Below, piece after piece: positions 25,157 through 34,175 of a stretch of DNA of 64,000 nt. Both the position numbers and the translations under genes were made by a program. Under the pieces are notes generated by a model. The model had not been told where the DNA came from, ran no database searches, and saw only the letters and a program-made list of their open reading frames with translations. Numbering within the stretch: the stretch's first letter is position 1; each line of letters opens with the position of its first letter. This DNA is from 58-81 sp012729145. Its GTDB lineage: Bacteria > Synergistota > Synergistia > Synergistales > Thermovirgaceae. The DNA is taken from the NCBI GenBank assembly GCA_040770625.1, contig JAXGIW010000001.1, positions 1 to 64,000 of the forward strand. The letters run 5' to 3'.

Positions 25157-27013
25157 CTAGGCTTCCTCCCCTTCTGTCGCGAGGATGGCCCCGTGGGGGC
25201 AGACATTAATGCAGACTCCGCACTTCACGCAGAACCTTTCGTCAATGTATGCCTTTTTGGACTTTTCGTCGAAGACAAGTCCGGGGCAGTTGAAAAAGTT
25301 GATGCAGAACTTGCATCCTATGCACTTCTCGGGATCCACCGTTACGGGTATCACGGCCTGCTTCTGCCTGAGGAGCATGCAGGGGTGTCTGAAGATAACC
25401 ACCGCCGGTTCCTCGTGGGTCCTGGCGTAATCCCAGGCCTCCTTGACAAGGGTCCGGGAGGTGGAGATGTCGTAGGCTTCGGTGGTCTTGACCCAGTTGA
25501 CGCCACATCCCTTCACTGCGCTCTCCAGGTCGACCCTTCTGCCGGTCTCGCCCTTCCTCAGTTTGTCGCCGATACCGGGGTGTGACTGTCCCCCCGTCAT
25601 GGCAGTAAGGCTATTGTCCAGTATGGCCAGGACAAAGACGTGCTTGTTGTAGACAGCGCTGGCAAGGCCGGGGAGACCCATGTGGAAGAAGGTGGAGTCA
25701 CCGATGGTGGCAACAATGGGCTGCTCCTTGCCGTCGGCCTTGTAGGCCATAAAGAGCCCCGAGGCCTGTGTTATCGAAGCGCCCATGTCGACAACGGCAT
25801 CGACCATGCCCTGGTTTACACCGAGGGTATAGCAGCCTATGTCAGAGGGGTAGATCGCCTTGGGCAGGGTCTGCCTGATTGAGAAGAAGCTGGCCCTGTG
25901 AGGGCATCCGGGGCAGAGCATCGGGCGCCGCGGCGTGATGTTGAGATCCTCGGCGGCTTTCTTGAGCTCCGCCGAAGCCCCCTCCGGAGCCTCTTTACCC
26001 AGTACCCTGCAGAGGATCTCCTCGATGAATTCCGGAAGCAGTTCCCCTGCTCCGGGGACCCAGCCGTTCCATCTTCCCTTGATCTTCGTCCTGTCGTTGA
26101 GCTGCATCTCGATCACAGGGTAGGTCTCCTCGAGGACCACCACGTTGTCGTGCCTTGATATGAAATCCTCCACCATTCTGAGGGGAAGGGGATGCGGGGT
26201 GCCTATCTTAAGGACGGAGATATCGTCGGCCCCCCAGGCCTTGAGAATATCCATGACTATCGAGAAGGAGACCCCTCCGGCAATGACCCCGAGCCTGGCC
26301 TTTTTCTTCGCGGGAACTTCGTAGTTGTATTTTGAGAATCCGGTCTCGAACTCCTCGCGGATGGCCTCCCGCTTGGCGTTCAGCTGAGGATGGTTCACTC
26401 TTACGCTGGCAGGAAGGCAGACCCAGCGCCTTGGGTCCTTCTCGAAGGAGGCTGGCCTGGAGATATCGATCACGTCCTTCAGCTCCACATCCTGGCGGCA
26501 GTGGTCGACCCTGACGCCGGGCCTCAGCATCGTTACTATCTTGTGTCTTTCGGAGAGATCATAGGCATCAAAGACCATCTCCTTTGCCTCCACAGCCGTT
26601 GCCGGATCGAAACAGGGTATCTTGGCGAACATGGCGAAGAAACGGCTGTCCTGTTCGGTCTGGGAGCTGTGAGGGCCTGGATCGTCTGCGACAACCAGCA
26701 GGAAACCGCCCTTGATATCGAAGTGTGAGACGCTCATGAAGGGGTCTGCTGCCACGTTGAGACCTACCTGTTTCATGACCGCACATGACCGCTTCCCTGC
26801 GAAGGATGCAGCGGCGGCCATCTCGAAGGCGACCTTTTCGTTGGCCCCCCACTCTACTATGGTTCTCGTCCCGAGATCGTCGGCCCACTTTGCTATTGAG
26901 GGCAGGATCTCCGACGACGGTGTGCCCGGATAGGCGGCCGCCACCTCGCAACCGGCCTCGACAATACCCCGGGCGATAGCCTCGTTTCCCAGGAGGATCG
27001 CTTTATTGCTCAC
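25157..27013 (-). CDS. iorA: Indolepyruvate ferredoxin oxidoreductase, alpha subunit
   Basis: The 618-aa subunit has an N-terminal pyrimidine-binding domain (SNKAILLGNEAIARGIVEAG, then AAYPGTPSSEI), a central linker and the TPP-binding domain with CPGCPHRASFF and IGDSTFFHMGLPGL. At the C-terminus are two ferredoxin-like clusters: CIGCKFCINFFNCP (with irregular spacing in the first cluster) and CVKCGVCINVCPHGAI. Substrates are probably indolepyruvate, phenylpyruvate and 4-hydroxyphenylpyruvate. It overlaps the end of the thioesterase gene by 11 nt; a hydrolase for the CoA products would make metabolic sense but is an inference. Confidence 0.95.
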   Translation of the reverse strand: MSNKAILLGNEAIARGIVEAGCEVAAAYPGTPSSEILPSIAKWADDLGTRTIVEWGANEKVAFEMAAAASFAGKRSCAVMKQVGLNVAADPFMSVSHFDIKGGFLLVVADDPGPHSSQTEQDSRFFAMFAKIPCFDPATAVEAKEMVFDAYDLSERHKIVTMLRPGVRVDHCRQDVELKDVIDISRPASFEKDPRRWVCLPASVRVNHPQLNAKREAIREEFETGFSKYNYEVPAKKKARLGVIAGGVSFSIVMDILKAWGADDISVLKIGTPHPLPLRMVEDFISRHDNVVVLEETYPVIEMQLNDRTKIKGRWNGWVPGAGELLPEFIEEILCRVLGKEAPEGASAELKKAAEDLNITPRRPMLCPGCPHRASFFSIRQTLPKAIYPSDIGCYTLGVNQGMVDAVVDMGASITQASGLFMAYKADGKEQPIVATIGDSTFFHMGLPGLASAVYNKHVFVLAILDNSLTAMTGGQSHPGIGDKLRKGETGRRVDLESAVKGCGVNWVKTTEAYDISTSRTLVKEAWDYARTHEEPAVVIFRHPCMLLRQKQAVIPVTVDPEKCIGCKFCINFFNCPGLVFDEKSKKAYIDERFCVKCGVCINVCPHGAILATEGEEA

Positions 27014-27446
27014 GCTGTACCACCTCTTCCAATGAGGATCTGGATATTTCCTTCAACCAGCTGTAGAACGGTTCAGGCTCTCCAAGGAGTCGGCCATCGG
27101 GCCCGCAGAATGCGTGCCTGGTCCACCCCTCCGCCGCAAGGCGGCTACGCTCCTCTGGCGTCACCCTGTAATCGAAGGTGATGCTGTGAGAAGTCACCTC
27201 CCGGATGCTCGTCTTGATAAGAACCCTTTCGTCGTATCTCAGCGGGTTCTTGTAGCGCACATAGGCCTCAACAGCGGGCAGGAAGACCCCCTGCTTCTCC
27301 CACTCGCGGTAGGGGGATGAAAGGGATCTGCAGAACTCGGTTCTCCCTATCTCGAACCATGAAAGGTAGTTGCCGTAGTAGGCGACCCCCATCTGGTCCG
27401 TCTCGCCGTACCTGACCCTTATGATCGTTGTGATGACAGGTCCCAC
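27003..27446 (-). CDS. YbgC/4-hydroxybenzoyl-CoA thioesterase family acyl-CoA thioesterase
   Basis: A 147-aa hot-dog-fold thioesterase from the GTG at 27446, which has GGGAGG eight nt upstream. The catalytic Asp lies in RYGETDQMGVAYYGNYLSWF (about 10-29). The longer open frame to 27539 reads through the terminator of the upstream MOSC gene and is not credible. It ends inside the start of iorA. The substrate is unknown; short or aryl-acyl-CoA is suggested by context. Confidence 0.88.
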   Translation of the reverse strand: MGPVITTIIRVRYGETDQMGVAYYGNYLSWFEIGRTEFCRSLSSPYREWEKQGVFLPAVEAYVRYKNPLRYDERVLIKTSIREVTSHSITFDYRVTPEERSRLAAEGWTRHAFCGPDGRLLGEPEPFYSWLKEISRSSLEEVVQREQ

Positions 27447-27503
27447 AGGCAAGACCTCCCTGCAGATCTCGTTTCCCTGGGAAAAGTATATGACATCGGC
27501 CAG

Positions 27504-27532
27504 AAAAAACAAAAGGGCCCGACGACGGGCCC
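27504..27532 (-). terminator. Rho-independent terminator after the MOSC gene
   Basis: On the minus strand GGGCCCG-TCGT-CGGGCCC forms a perfect 7-bp stem (27515-27532), followed by TTTTGTTTTTT. It separates the nifS-nifU-MOSC transcript from the thioesterase-iorAB unit. Confidence 0.9.
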
Positions 27533-27572
27533 CTGACATTCTGAATGATACTTCGCCTCTGGTGGCGGTTCT

Positions 27573-28004
27573 TCAGGACCTCTCCACTGCATCGCCCGTA
27601 GCTACCCTTCCTCCTTCAATGACCCTGAAGAAGAGACCCTTCCTGGGCATGATGCAATCACCTGCGCTATGGTATACGGCGCAACGGGTATGACACTCCT
27701 TTCCGATCTGGCTGAGCTCGAGCAGCGCCTCGCCCACCCTGACACGGTCGCCGATCGAAAGGGATGAAAGGTCGAAATCCTCTACGGTTATGTTCTCTGC
27801 GAAACTGCCCGGGACCAGGTCCGGCAGCCTTTCCTTCATTATCTCTATGTCCTCCACAGCCAGCATGCTGATCTGCCGGTGTGCAAAACCGGCATGGGCG
27901 TCCCCCTCTATTCCGACATCGGGAAGAAGGTATCCCTCACCCACATCGGTCTTGGGTGTGCCCTTGCTCTCGGATACACAGACGGCAATTACCTTTCCCT
28001 TCAC
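27573..28004 (-). CDS. MOSC domain protein
   Basis: 143-aa stand-alone MOSC (MOCO sulfurase C-terminal) domain. The conserved GIEGDAHAGFAHRQISML is at about 32-49, and the invariant Cys lies in IGKECHTRCAVYHSAG (about 99-114). MOSC proteins use persulfide sulfur from a PLP-dependent desulfurase for metal-sulfur cofactors. Here the gene overlaps nifU by 4 nt (GTGA) in an operon with a NifS-type desulfurase, which fits that chemistry. GTG start. Confidence 0.9.
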   Translation of the reverse strand: MKGKVIAVCVSESKGTPKTDVGEGYLLPDVGIEGDAHAGFAHRQISMLAVEDIEIMKERLPDLVPGSFAENITVEDFDLSSLSIGDRVRVGEALLELSQIGKECHTRCAVYHSAGDCIMPRKGLFFRVIEGGRVATGDAVERS

Positions 28005-28390
28005 GCCTTGGCCTCCACTCCGGCCTTCCGTTTGGCCCGGTAGTCCTCTATGGCGGCCTGGATGCCCTCTTCGGCAAGAAGCGAACAGTGGACCTTCTGC
28101 GGTGGCAAGCCTCCCAGAGCGTTAACAACGTCCTTGTTTGATATGGCGAGAGCCTCGTCCAGGGTGAGTCCCTTGACCATCTCCGTTACCATCGAGCTCG
28201 ATGCGATGGCCGAAGCGCAACCGAAGGTCTCGAAGGAGATGTCCACGATCCTCTCGTCCTTCACCTTGATGTAGATCTTCATGATATCCCCGCACCGGGG
28301 ATTCCCGACTTCGCCAACCCCGTCGGGATCTTCCATACGCCCCGCGTTCTTCGGGTTCATGAATAGTTCCATTACTTTTTCAGTGTACAT
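28001..28390 (-). CDS. nifU: Fe-S cluster assembly scaffold NifU/IscU
   Basis: The 129-aa scaffold has the three ligand Cys: NPRCGDIMK (about 33), FGCASAIASSS (about 58) and KVHCSLLAEEG (about 102). It is the IscU-like N-terminal domain only, without the C-terminal Nfu or [2Fe-2S] domains of full NifU. The N-terminus MYTEKVMELFMNPKNAGRME is typical of anaerobes. Five nt after nifS. No hscAB or iscA nearby. Confidence 0.95.
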   Translation of the reverse strand: MYTEKVMELFMNPKNAGRMEDPDGVGEVGNPRCGDIMKIYIKVKDERIVDISFETFGCASAIASSSMVTEMVKGLTLDEALAISNKDVVNALGGLPPQKVHCSLLAEEGIQAAIEDYRAKRKAGVEAKA

Positions 28391-28395
28391 GACAT

Positions 28396-29571
28396 TTACC
28401 CCCTGTTTTTCCAGAGCGGGGAGAGGGCCCTGAGATCGGCGACGATCTTCTTCAGGTTCTCCGCCACATAGACGATATCTTCCCGGGTAGTATCCTTGCC
28501 GAGGGAGAAACGGAGTGAACCGTGGGCCAGTTCATGGGTTATGCCCATAGCCAGAAGGACGTAGCTCGGCTCAAGGCTGCCGGAGGTGCAGGCCGACCCG
28601 CTGGAGGCACCTATCCCCGCCGCGTCAAGGCGAAGGAGCATTGATTCTCCCTCCAGGGAACCAATGCAGAAACTGGCATGGAAGGGAAGTCTCTCCGTGC
28701 GGTGACCGGTCAGGTATGCATCCTCTATGGAGGAAGTGACGCTGTCAATAAGCAGGTCCCTCAGGCGCACCTCCTCCTCGATGGAACCGTCGGTAAATCG
28801 CATCGATGCCAGATCCGCAGCAGCCCCGAAACCCACGATACCGGCTGTATTCTCGGTGCCGGACCTCAGCCCCCTCTCCTGGCCTCCGCCGTGGACAATG
28901 GGCTGGATCTTTACGCCCTTGCGAATGTAAAGACCACCCACGCCCTTGGGGCCGTACATCTTGTGGGCCGACATGGTCAGCATGTCAATGCCCATATCTC
29001 TGACATTGAAGGGGATATGGCCCGCAGCCTGGACCCCGTCAACATGGAAGATTATTCCCCGGTCATTGCAGATCCTTGCGGCTTCCGCCACGGGCTGGAA
29101 GGTGCCGACCTCATTGTTGGCGTACATCATTGACACAAGTATCGTGTCGGGCCTTATAGCGCTCTCGAGATCGGAGATCCCGACCATGGCCCTCTCGTCC
29201 ACCGGCAGGACGGTAACCTCAAAGCCCTGGTCCTCAAGCCAGTGGAAGGCATCTATCACCGCATGATGTTCAATGGCGGTGGTTATTACGTGACGCCCCT
29301 TGTCCCTGCGGGCGAAGGCCGCTCCTTTTATCGCCAGGTTGTCGGCCTCGCTCCCCCCACCGGTGAAGATGATCTCGGAGGCATCGGCACCGACCAGTGC
29401 GGCTACCTTTTCCCTGGCCTCGTTGACGGCTTTTCTGGCCTTTCTCCCCCATATGTGAAGACTGTTGGGGTTGCCGAACTCCTCGGAAAAATAGGGGAGC
29501 ATTGCCTCCAGGACGGAACGGTCCACGGCCGTCGTGGCCGAGTGATCCATATAGACGTATCGTTCGGTCAT
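28396..29571 (-). CDS. nifS: Cysteine desulfurase NifS/IscS
   Basis: The 391-aa PLP enzyme supplies persulfide sulfur. N-terminal VYMDHSATTAVDRSVLEAM, PLP-Lys in MSAHKMYGPKGVGGLY (about 204), and the catalytic Cys loop SSGSACTSGSLEPSYVL (about 325). The short loop form fits group I (NifS/IscS). First gene of nifS-nifU-MOSC. Transcription probably starts just upstream at a near-consensus promoter overlapped downstream by a DtxR/IdeR-type operator, so iron limitation would derepress it. Confidence 0.96.
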   Translation of the reverse strand: MTERYVYMDHSATTAVDRSVLEAMLPYFSEEFGNPNSLHIWGRKARKAVNEAREKVAALVGADASEIIFTGGGSEADNLAIKGAAFARRDKGRHVITTAIEHHAVIDAFHWLEDQGFEVTVLPVDERAMVGISDLESAIRPDTILVSMMYANNEVGTFQPVAEAARICNDRGIIFHVDGVQAAGHIPFNVRDMGIDMLTMSAHKMYGPKGVGGLYIRKGVKIQPIVHGGGQERGLRSGTENTAGIVGFGAAADLASMRFTDGSIEEEVRLRDLLIDSVTSSIEDAYLTGHRTERLPFHASFCIGSLEGESMLLRLDAAGIGASSGSACTSGSLEPSYVLLAMGITHELAHGSLRFSLGKDTTREDIVYVAENLKKIVADLRALSPLWKNRG

Positions 29572-29595
29572 TGAGATCGCCTCAAATCTTTTTTA

Positions 29596-29614
29596 TTAGG
29601 TTAGCCTAACTTGC
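29596..29614. promoter_or_regulatory. DtxR/IdeR-like operator upstream of nifS
   Basis: TTAGGTTAGCCTAACTTGC matches the 19-bp DtxR/IdeR consensus (TTAGGTTAGSCTAACCTAA) except in the last few positions, and holds the palindrome TTAGG-TTAG-CCTAA. It lies 24 nt before the nifS start codon and just downstream of the predicted -10, where a bound repressor would block transcription. The regulator gene is not in this window. Confidence 0.75.
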
Positions 29615-29620
29615 GACCAA

Positions 29621-29649
29621 AGGATACATCCCTTTTCTCCTGAGGTCAA
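29621..29649 (-). promoter_or_regulatory. Probable sigma-70 promoter of nifS-nifU-MOSC
   Basis: On the minus strand the -35 is TTGACC (29644-29649), the spacer 17 nt and the -10 TATCCT (29621-29626). The predicted transcription start falls at the upstream edge of the DtxR/IdeR-like box. Confidence 0.65.
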
Positions 29650-29681
29650 TACCCCCCAGCATATTTAGCGCAGATCCAGTT

Positions 29682-30098
29682 TCATCCGCCGCAATAGACC
29701 TGGTGGGTCATCATCAGGCAGGCGCCCTTCACCACCTCGTAACCCTTTCCCTTCAGCTCGGTCTCCGCTGTATCGTTCTCTGCCCCCGGCTGCATCCATA
29801 CCACTGGCTTGTGGTCCAGCTTTTCCAGATCGTCCAGCACCGGCCTCTGTCTCTTTGGGGATATGAAGAGAGCCAGGATGTCGAACTTATCCCCTATCTC
29901 TTTTATGGAGCCAAGGCAGCGCATACCCTGGATAGTCTCCCCCGCGGAGTTGGGGTTGACGGGGAAAAGCCTGAAACCATTCTCTCCCAGGTACTCCATG
30001 ACCCCGAAGACTGCCCTTTCCCTGCTGGTGGATGCTCCCGCAACAGCCACAGCCGATGGAGAGCAGACATATCTTTCAATGATCTCTTCCATTTTCAT
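29682..30098 (-). CDS. CoA-binding domain protein (YccU-like)
   Basis: 138-aa Rossmann-fold protein: AVAVAGASTSRERAVFGVMEYL (about 17-38), then FPVNPNSAGETIQGMRCLGS and VVWMQPGAEND. These are the features of the CoA_binding_2 family, whose members bind CoA in vitro but have no settled function. ATG preceded by GGGGAGGT. It lies upstream of the nifS promoter on the same strand and is probably a separate unit. Confidence 0.88.
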   Translation of the reverse strand: MKMEEIIERYVCSPSAVAVAGASTSRERAVFGVMEYLGENGFRLFPVNPNSAGETIQGMRCLGSIKEIGDKFDILALFISPKRQRPVLDDLEKLDHKPVVWMQPGAENDTAETELKGKGYEVVKGACLMMTHQVYCGG

Positions 30099-30138
30099 GG
30101 CATCGACCTCCCCTTGAAAAGACTGAAAAACCTAAAAT

Positions 30139-30169
30139 GCGTAAAAGGTAAACAGTGAACGGTAAACGG
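30139..30169. repeat. Dispersed intergenic repeat copy (GTAAACNGTGAACGGTAAACGG type)
   Basis: Reads GCGTAAAAGGTAAACAGTGA followed by ACGGTAAACGG, similar to the arms at 7721-7744 and 7908-7948 and to the string near 38770. It lies in the 226-nt gap between two minus-strand genes. The rest of that gap holds nothing I recognise. Confidence 0.7.
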
Positions 30170-30324
30170 ACAATGTCAAGCCCGATTGCTACAACCTCGG
30201 GCGATCAAAGTGTCATCCATGTATTACCGGTGTGCTACCCCATTGCCAAGCTTGAGGTGCCTTGTCTTTGAAGCATATTTCCCTTTTCATTTCACGATCC
30301 CGCGACGCGGGTTGAAGTCTAGCC

Positions 30325-30714
30325 TCAGGTGCTGACCATGCCCTCGAAGGGCATGAACATGAGCGAGGCCGGGGCCTCCTTCAGATCTATATGGAACTTC
30401 ACCTTGACCGACTTGCCAGGGGAGAGCCTGGGTTCGGCACCCCTCTGGGCGACGTTGTTGACCATCTGACCCTCTGCCCCGAAGATACCCACCGATATTC
30501 CCGGGGCTACGACATCACTGTCACAGATGTTCCTGACCGTTGCCTCACCAGAGAGGCGGCCTGTCTTCAGGTCGAACTCCCATTTCGCCTCGGTTACTAT
30601 CACCCTCAGGTCGCCAGGAACCTCGCAGTCTCCCTGGGCCAATACAGCAGATGAGCTTATGAACACAGCCAATATCAGCACTGCTGTAAGAATTGCCCCA
30701 TTACGCATCTTCAT
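30325..30714 (-). CDS. Small exported protein of unknown function
   Basis: The 129-aa protein has a signal peptide (AILTAVLILAVFISSSAVLAQ, about 7-27). The mature part has two Cys (GDCEVP and RNICDSD) that could form a disulfide. Its beta-rich sequence (LRVIVTEAKWEFDLKTGRLS, then EATVRN and SVKVKFHIDL) recalls FxLYD-type immunoglobulin-like domains of secreted proteins. No specific family recognised. ATG with GGAGGTG upstream. A single-gene unit divergent from tRNA-Ser. Confidence 0.75.
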   Translation of the reverse strand: MKMRNGAILTAVLILAVFISSSAVLAQGDCEVPGDLRVIVTEAKWEFDLKTGRLSGEATVRNICDSDVVAPGISVGIFGAEGQMVNNVAQRGAEPRLSPGKSVKVKFHIDLKEAPASLMFMPFEGMVST

Positions 30715-30767
30715 TCAGGACACCTCCGCCTTCCGGTATCTTCTGTCTCACCCTTCCGGAGATAATG

Positions 30768-30797
30768 TTGGCTTATTCTACCAGAATTCATTATAAT
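30768..30797 (+). promoter_or_regulatory. Probable tRNA-Ser promoter
   Basis: -35 TTGGCT (30768-30773), 18-nt spacer, -10 TATAAT (30792-30797), ending 11 nt before the mature 5' end of tRNA-Ser. Confidence 0.7.
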
Positions 30798-30808
30798 TGA
30801 TTGCCGTC

Positions 30809-30896
30809 GGAGGGCTGGCCGAGTGGTCGAAGGCGGCTGACTTGAAATCAGCAGAGGCGCAAGTCTCCAGGGGTTCGAATCCTCTGCCCTCCGCCA
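30809..30896 (+). tRNA. tRNA-Ser (anticodon TGA)
   Basis: 88-nt class II tRNA. Acceptor GGAGGGC/GCCCTCC, anticodon stem GCTGA/TCAGC and loop CTTGAAA, giving anticodon TGA. A long variable arm (AGAGGCGCAAGTCTC) is present and CCA is encoded (30894-30896). A T run follows at once. The AT-richer frameshifted sensor gene begins 85 nt downstream. Confidence 0.96.
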
Positions 30897-30981
30897 GTTT
30901 TTTCCCGTATGACTTTATCGAAAAACTCTTGTTCTTTCTTCTCTGTACAATCATAATTAAAATGTTTACAATAAACTTGCC

Positions 30982-33976
30982 GTGGAATACCAAGAAGGGA
31001 TCGATCAATATAGAAAGATCTGGTCTTCTACCTTGAAGAAGTTTATCCTGTTAATTGCTGTTGCCCTCTTGATCCCGCTTTCCATATCTGCAGCTTCGGC
31101 AGGTACCATTTCCGTTGCTAGCTATATCCAGACTCTTTACAACTCCGACAGCAAGATGGAAGCAAATGATGCAAACGATGTTATCCAGACAAGAGATGGA
31201 TATATCTGGATCGCCAGTTACCGCGGTCTTATAAGGTATGACGGAAAGACATTCACCTTGTACAACAAGAATTCATCTACAGAATTTGCGGCTTCAAGCG
31301 CAAGATGTCTTTATGAGGACGAAAAAGGAAGGCTCTGGATCGGAACTAACCTGGATGGTCTTTTCTGCCTGGAAGGGGGCAGGTTCAGGTCCATTCCCAA
31401 TCTGTCAGACAGTGCCTTCAATCTTGTCCATTCCATTGTTTCGGACAGCAAGGGGAATATCTTCGTGGGATCCAGCGGCGGGGTCGGCCGCCTGACCGAG
31501 GAGGGAATTGAACGCATCAGCCTTGGGAGATTCGATACGGCTTTTGTCCTGGATCTTGAATGCGACAGTGAAGACAATATCCTGGGAGTTTCCCGAAGCG
31601 GAGAGGTTTTTCTTTTCAAGGATGGACGGATCAAGCAAGTATTCAGCGAAGATGACTTCCCGGGATCTGGTGCTGTGAGCCTCCTGGTTCGTTCAGACGG
31701 GACTGTCGTTGCCGGGATGAATGATGGCGGTATCGCCAGATTGGCTATCGAAGAAGGAAGCTACAATTTTCGGTGATCTTTACCAGTCGGGCAACGTGAT
31801 CGGGGTCAACGATCTTTTTGAAGATAGCGATAGACGTCTTTGGATATGCGGCGACAATGGCCTTGGATATTACGATGAAAATTACAATTTTTTCTCCGTT
31901 GCCGGCAGCCTCATTAACAATTCCCTGGTAAAGATCCGTGAAGATTATGAGGGTAGTTTATGGATCGCTTCTTCTCGTGAGGGGCTTCTTCACCTTGCCA
32001 AAAGCAAATTCATGGACGTGAATTTTGCAGCTTCCCTTCCCAGAAGCGTTGTCAACGCCACACAGCCTTTCAACGGAGTGCTTTACATCGGGACAGACGA
32101 GGGACTTCTTGCTGTTGACAGGGATCACCACCCGGTAGAGAACCATATCACGGAGAAGTTTGAAGGTGTCAGGGTACGGCATCTTATGACCGATTCCCAA
32201 AACAGGCTTTGGGTAGGCACCTTCAATGCCGGCGGGATAGCTTGCATATCCCCGGCGGGGGAGATTGAATTCTTCTCCAGGGAGAACGGGCTAACGAACG
32301 ACAATGTCCGTATGTCCCTGGAGCTGTATAACGGAGACATCGCCGTAGCCACAAATGACGGGGTCGGTATTATCAGGGACGGAGAGATCATCAGGACCTA
32401 TACCCAGAAGGATGGTCTGTCCAACTCCACCATTCTCAACATGTGCGAGGACGATGAAGGTACCCTCTATCTGGGGAGCGACGGCGGCGGGATCTTCTCC
32501 GTCAGGGACAACGTTTTTAAAAACTACGGGAAGAATGAAGGGCTCAGATCCGGAGTTATACTGAGGATGCTCTATGATCCGGATAATGATGGGATATGGG
32601 TCAGCACATCGACCAATATCGATCTTTTCCGGAACTCTGGATTCCATCCGGTATCTGTCCCTGTTGACGTGATAGGTTCAGGCATATATGAGATCAAGAG
32701 GACCCCCGACGGAAAGATGATGCTCCTGACCAGCCTGGGGATATTTCTGGCCGGTTCTGAAGACCTCCTCGAAGGCGGAGCACCCTCATTTACCGCTTAT
32801 TCCAGGAAGGAGGGACTGCTTTCGTCGGTTACGGCCAATTCCTGGAGTTACATGGACGAGAGCGGACAGCTGTATCTCTGCTGCGTGAACGGTGTCTACG
32901 AGATAAATGTTATGGATGTCTTCATTAACAGGCAGAACCCCAAGATCGCGATCAGAAAAGCAGAAGTTGACGGGGTCATCTTTGAGAACCCGACGGAACT
33001 GACCCTGCAAAGCAATGTCAGGAGATTGACCCTTGACCTTGCCGTACTCAGTTATGTAAACCCCGGATACAACAAGGTAGAGTACTCCCTGGCCGGCTTC
33101 GAAAATGACAAGATCGAAAAATACATCAAGGACCTTGACCCCATCACCTACACAAATCTCTCGGGAGGGGATTACACCTTCGAGTTCAACGCCACTAACA
33201 GTGACGGGGTGCCAGCTGAAAAGCCTATAAGCCTTCCGATAACCAAGGAAAAACGCTTTCTTGAAAGACCGATAGCCATTATCGCAATGATACTCTCTGC
33301 CGCTGCGTTAATTGTTCTTGTTACCGGCAGCTACTACCGGCGGAAGAACACTCAGCTTGAAAAACGCCAGAAAGAACTGCGTGCCATTATCACCCAGGCC
33401 ATAACCGCAATAGCCAATACGATAGATGCAAAGGATCCCTACACCAGGGGCCACTCGAAACGTGTTGCCGACTACTGTGTCCTTATCGCAAAAAAATTGG
33501 GCCTTGATGATAATGAGACGGATAATCTCTACTATACGGCGCTGCTTCATGATATCGGGAAAATAGGCATTTCTGATGCGATCCTGAAAAAAGAGGGGAA
33601 ACTGACCGGGGAGGAATATGAAGTAATAAAGCAGCACTCTGCGATAGGCGGCGACATCCTGAAAGACATTACCGTTATCGAAGAGATCAAGGAAGGAGCA
33701 GCCTTCCATCATGAGAGATTTGATGGAACAGGTTACAACACCGGGCTTAAGGGCGACCAGATCCCACTCTTCGCCAGGATCATCTGTGTGGCAGATGCAT
33801 TGGACGCGATGGGCACATCGAGGCCTTACAGGCAACAACGTTCCCTTGAATACATCATTTCTGAACTCCGGAACAATTCCGGGACACAATTCGACCCGCA
33901 AATAGCACAGATATCTATTGATCTCATTATCCAGGGGGAGGTCATTCTTCAGAAAGACGAGGGGAATGGCTCTTAA
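30982..33976 (+). pseudogene. Propeller sensor with HD-GYP phosphodiesterase domain, frameshifted
   Basis: Two overlapping frames, 30982-31776 (264 codons) and the continuation to 33976, join at the TTTT run 31767-31770 if one T is removed. The joined product is about 998 aa. It has a signal peptide (KKFILLIAVALLIPLSISAA), periplasmic two-component-regulator propeller repeats (for example DGYIWIASYRGLIRYDGKTF and DSQNRLWVGTFNAGG), a Y_Y_Y domain and a TM helix (AIIAMILSAAALIVLVTG). The HD-GYP domain has HDIGKIG, HHERFDGTGYNTGL and ADALDAM. GYP reads GYN. Such proteins degrade c-di-GMP in response to an external ligand. Codon use is AT-richer than its neighbours. The first start is GTG at 30982; a TTG at 31033 directly before the signal peptide is as likely. 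Confidence 0.82.
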
Positions 33977-34018
33977 AAATATCAACAGGTCGAAACATCG
34001 AAAAACAGAGAAGTTTTT

Positions 34019-34044
34019 CTGCAATTTCTTGCAGTTAATTTTTT
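34019..34044 (+). terminator. Probable terminator after the HD-GYP gene
   Basis: CTGCAA-TTTC-TTGCAG is a perfect 6-bp stem (34019-34034) followed by TTAATTTTTT. An A/T-rich hairpin (GAAAAAC/GTTTTTC) lies just before it. It separates the sensor from the structured leader of the next gene. Confidence 0.7.
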
Positions 34045-34175
34045 AACCTGCGGGACGCGCCTGCCCTTTGACCCTTCCAGCAACAGCCTTAACTTTCCGG
34101 GAAAAGTTGCAAACCTGGAGATGGTAGGATAGACCCGAGCCAACTCGGGGACCCTTCTGAAAGAAGAGCCCCGGA
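34045..34175 (+). ncRNA. Candidate structured leader RNA (weakly S-box/SAM-I-like)
   Basis: The 5' leader of the DUF1847 gene can form nested stems: GCAAC (34080) with GTTGC (34106), and CCCGAG/CTCGGG (34134-34149). The latter competes with CGGGG (34146) pairing with CCCCG (34169) around a CTTC-TGAAA-GAAG hairpin. Several words recall the SAM-I core in order: GGGAC, CCCTTTGACCC, CAGCAACAGCCTTA, GTTGCAAACCTGG and TGAAAGAAGAG. A clear closing P1 helix is not evident. It may be a divergent riboswitch, another cis-regulator, or chance; this is by eye only. Confidence 0.35.

Noticed and set aside
27447..27539. N-terminal extension of the thioesterase
   Set aside because: It would be translated from the terminator hairpin of the upstream MOSC gene.
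31767..31776. Selenocysteine at the TGA ending the first sensor frame
   Set aside because: Downstream homology continues in another frame, so this is a frameshift and not a readthrough.
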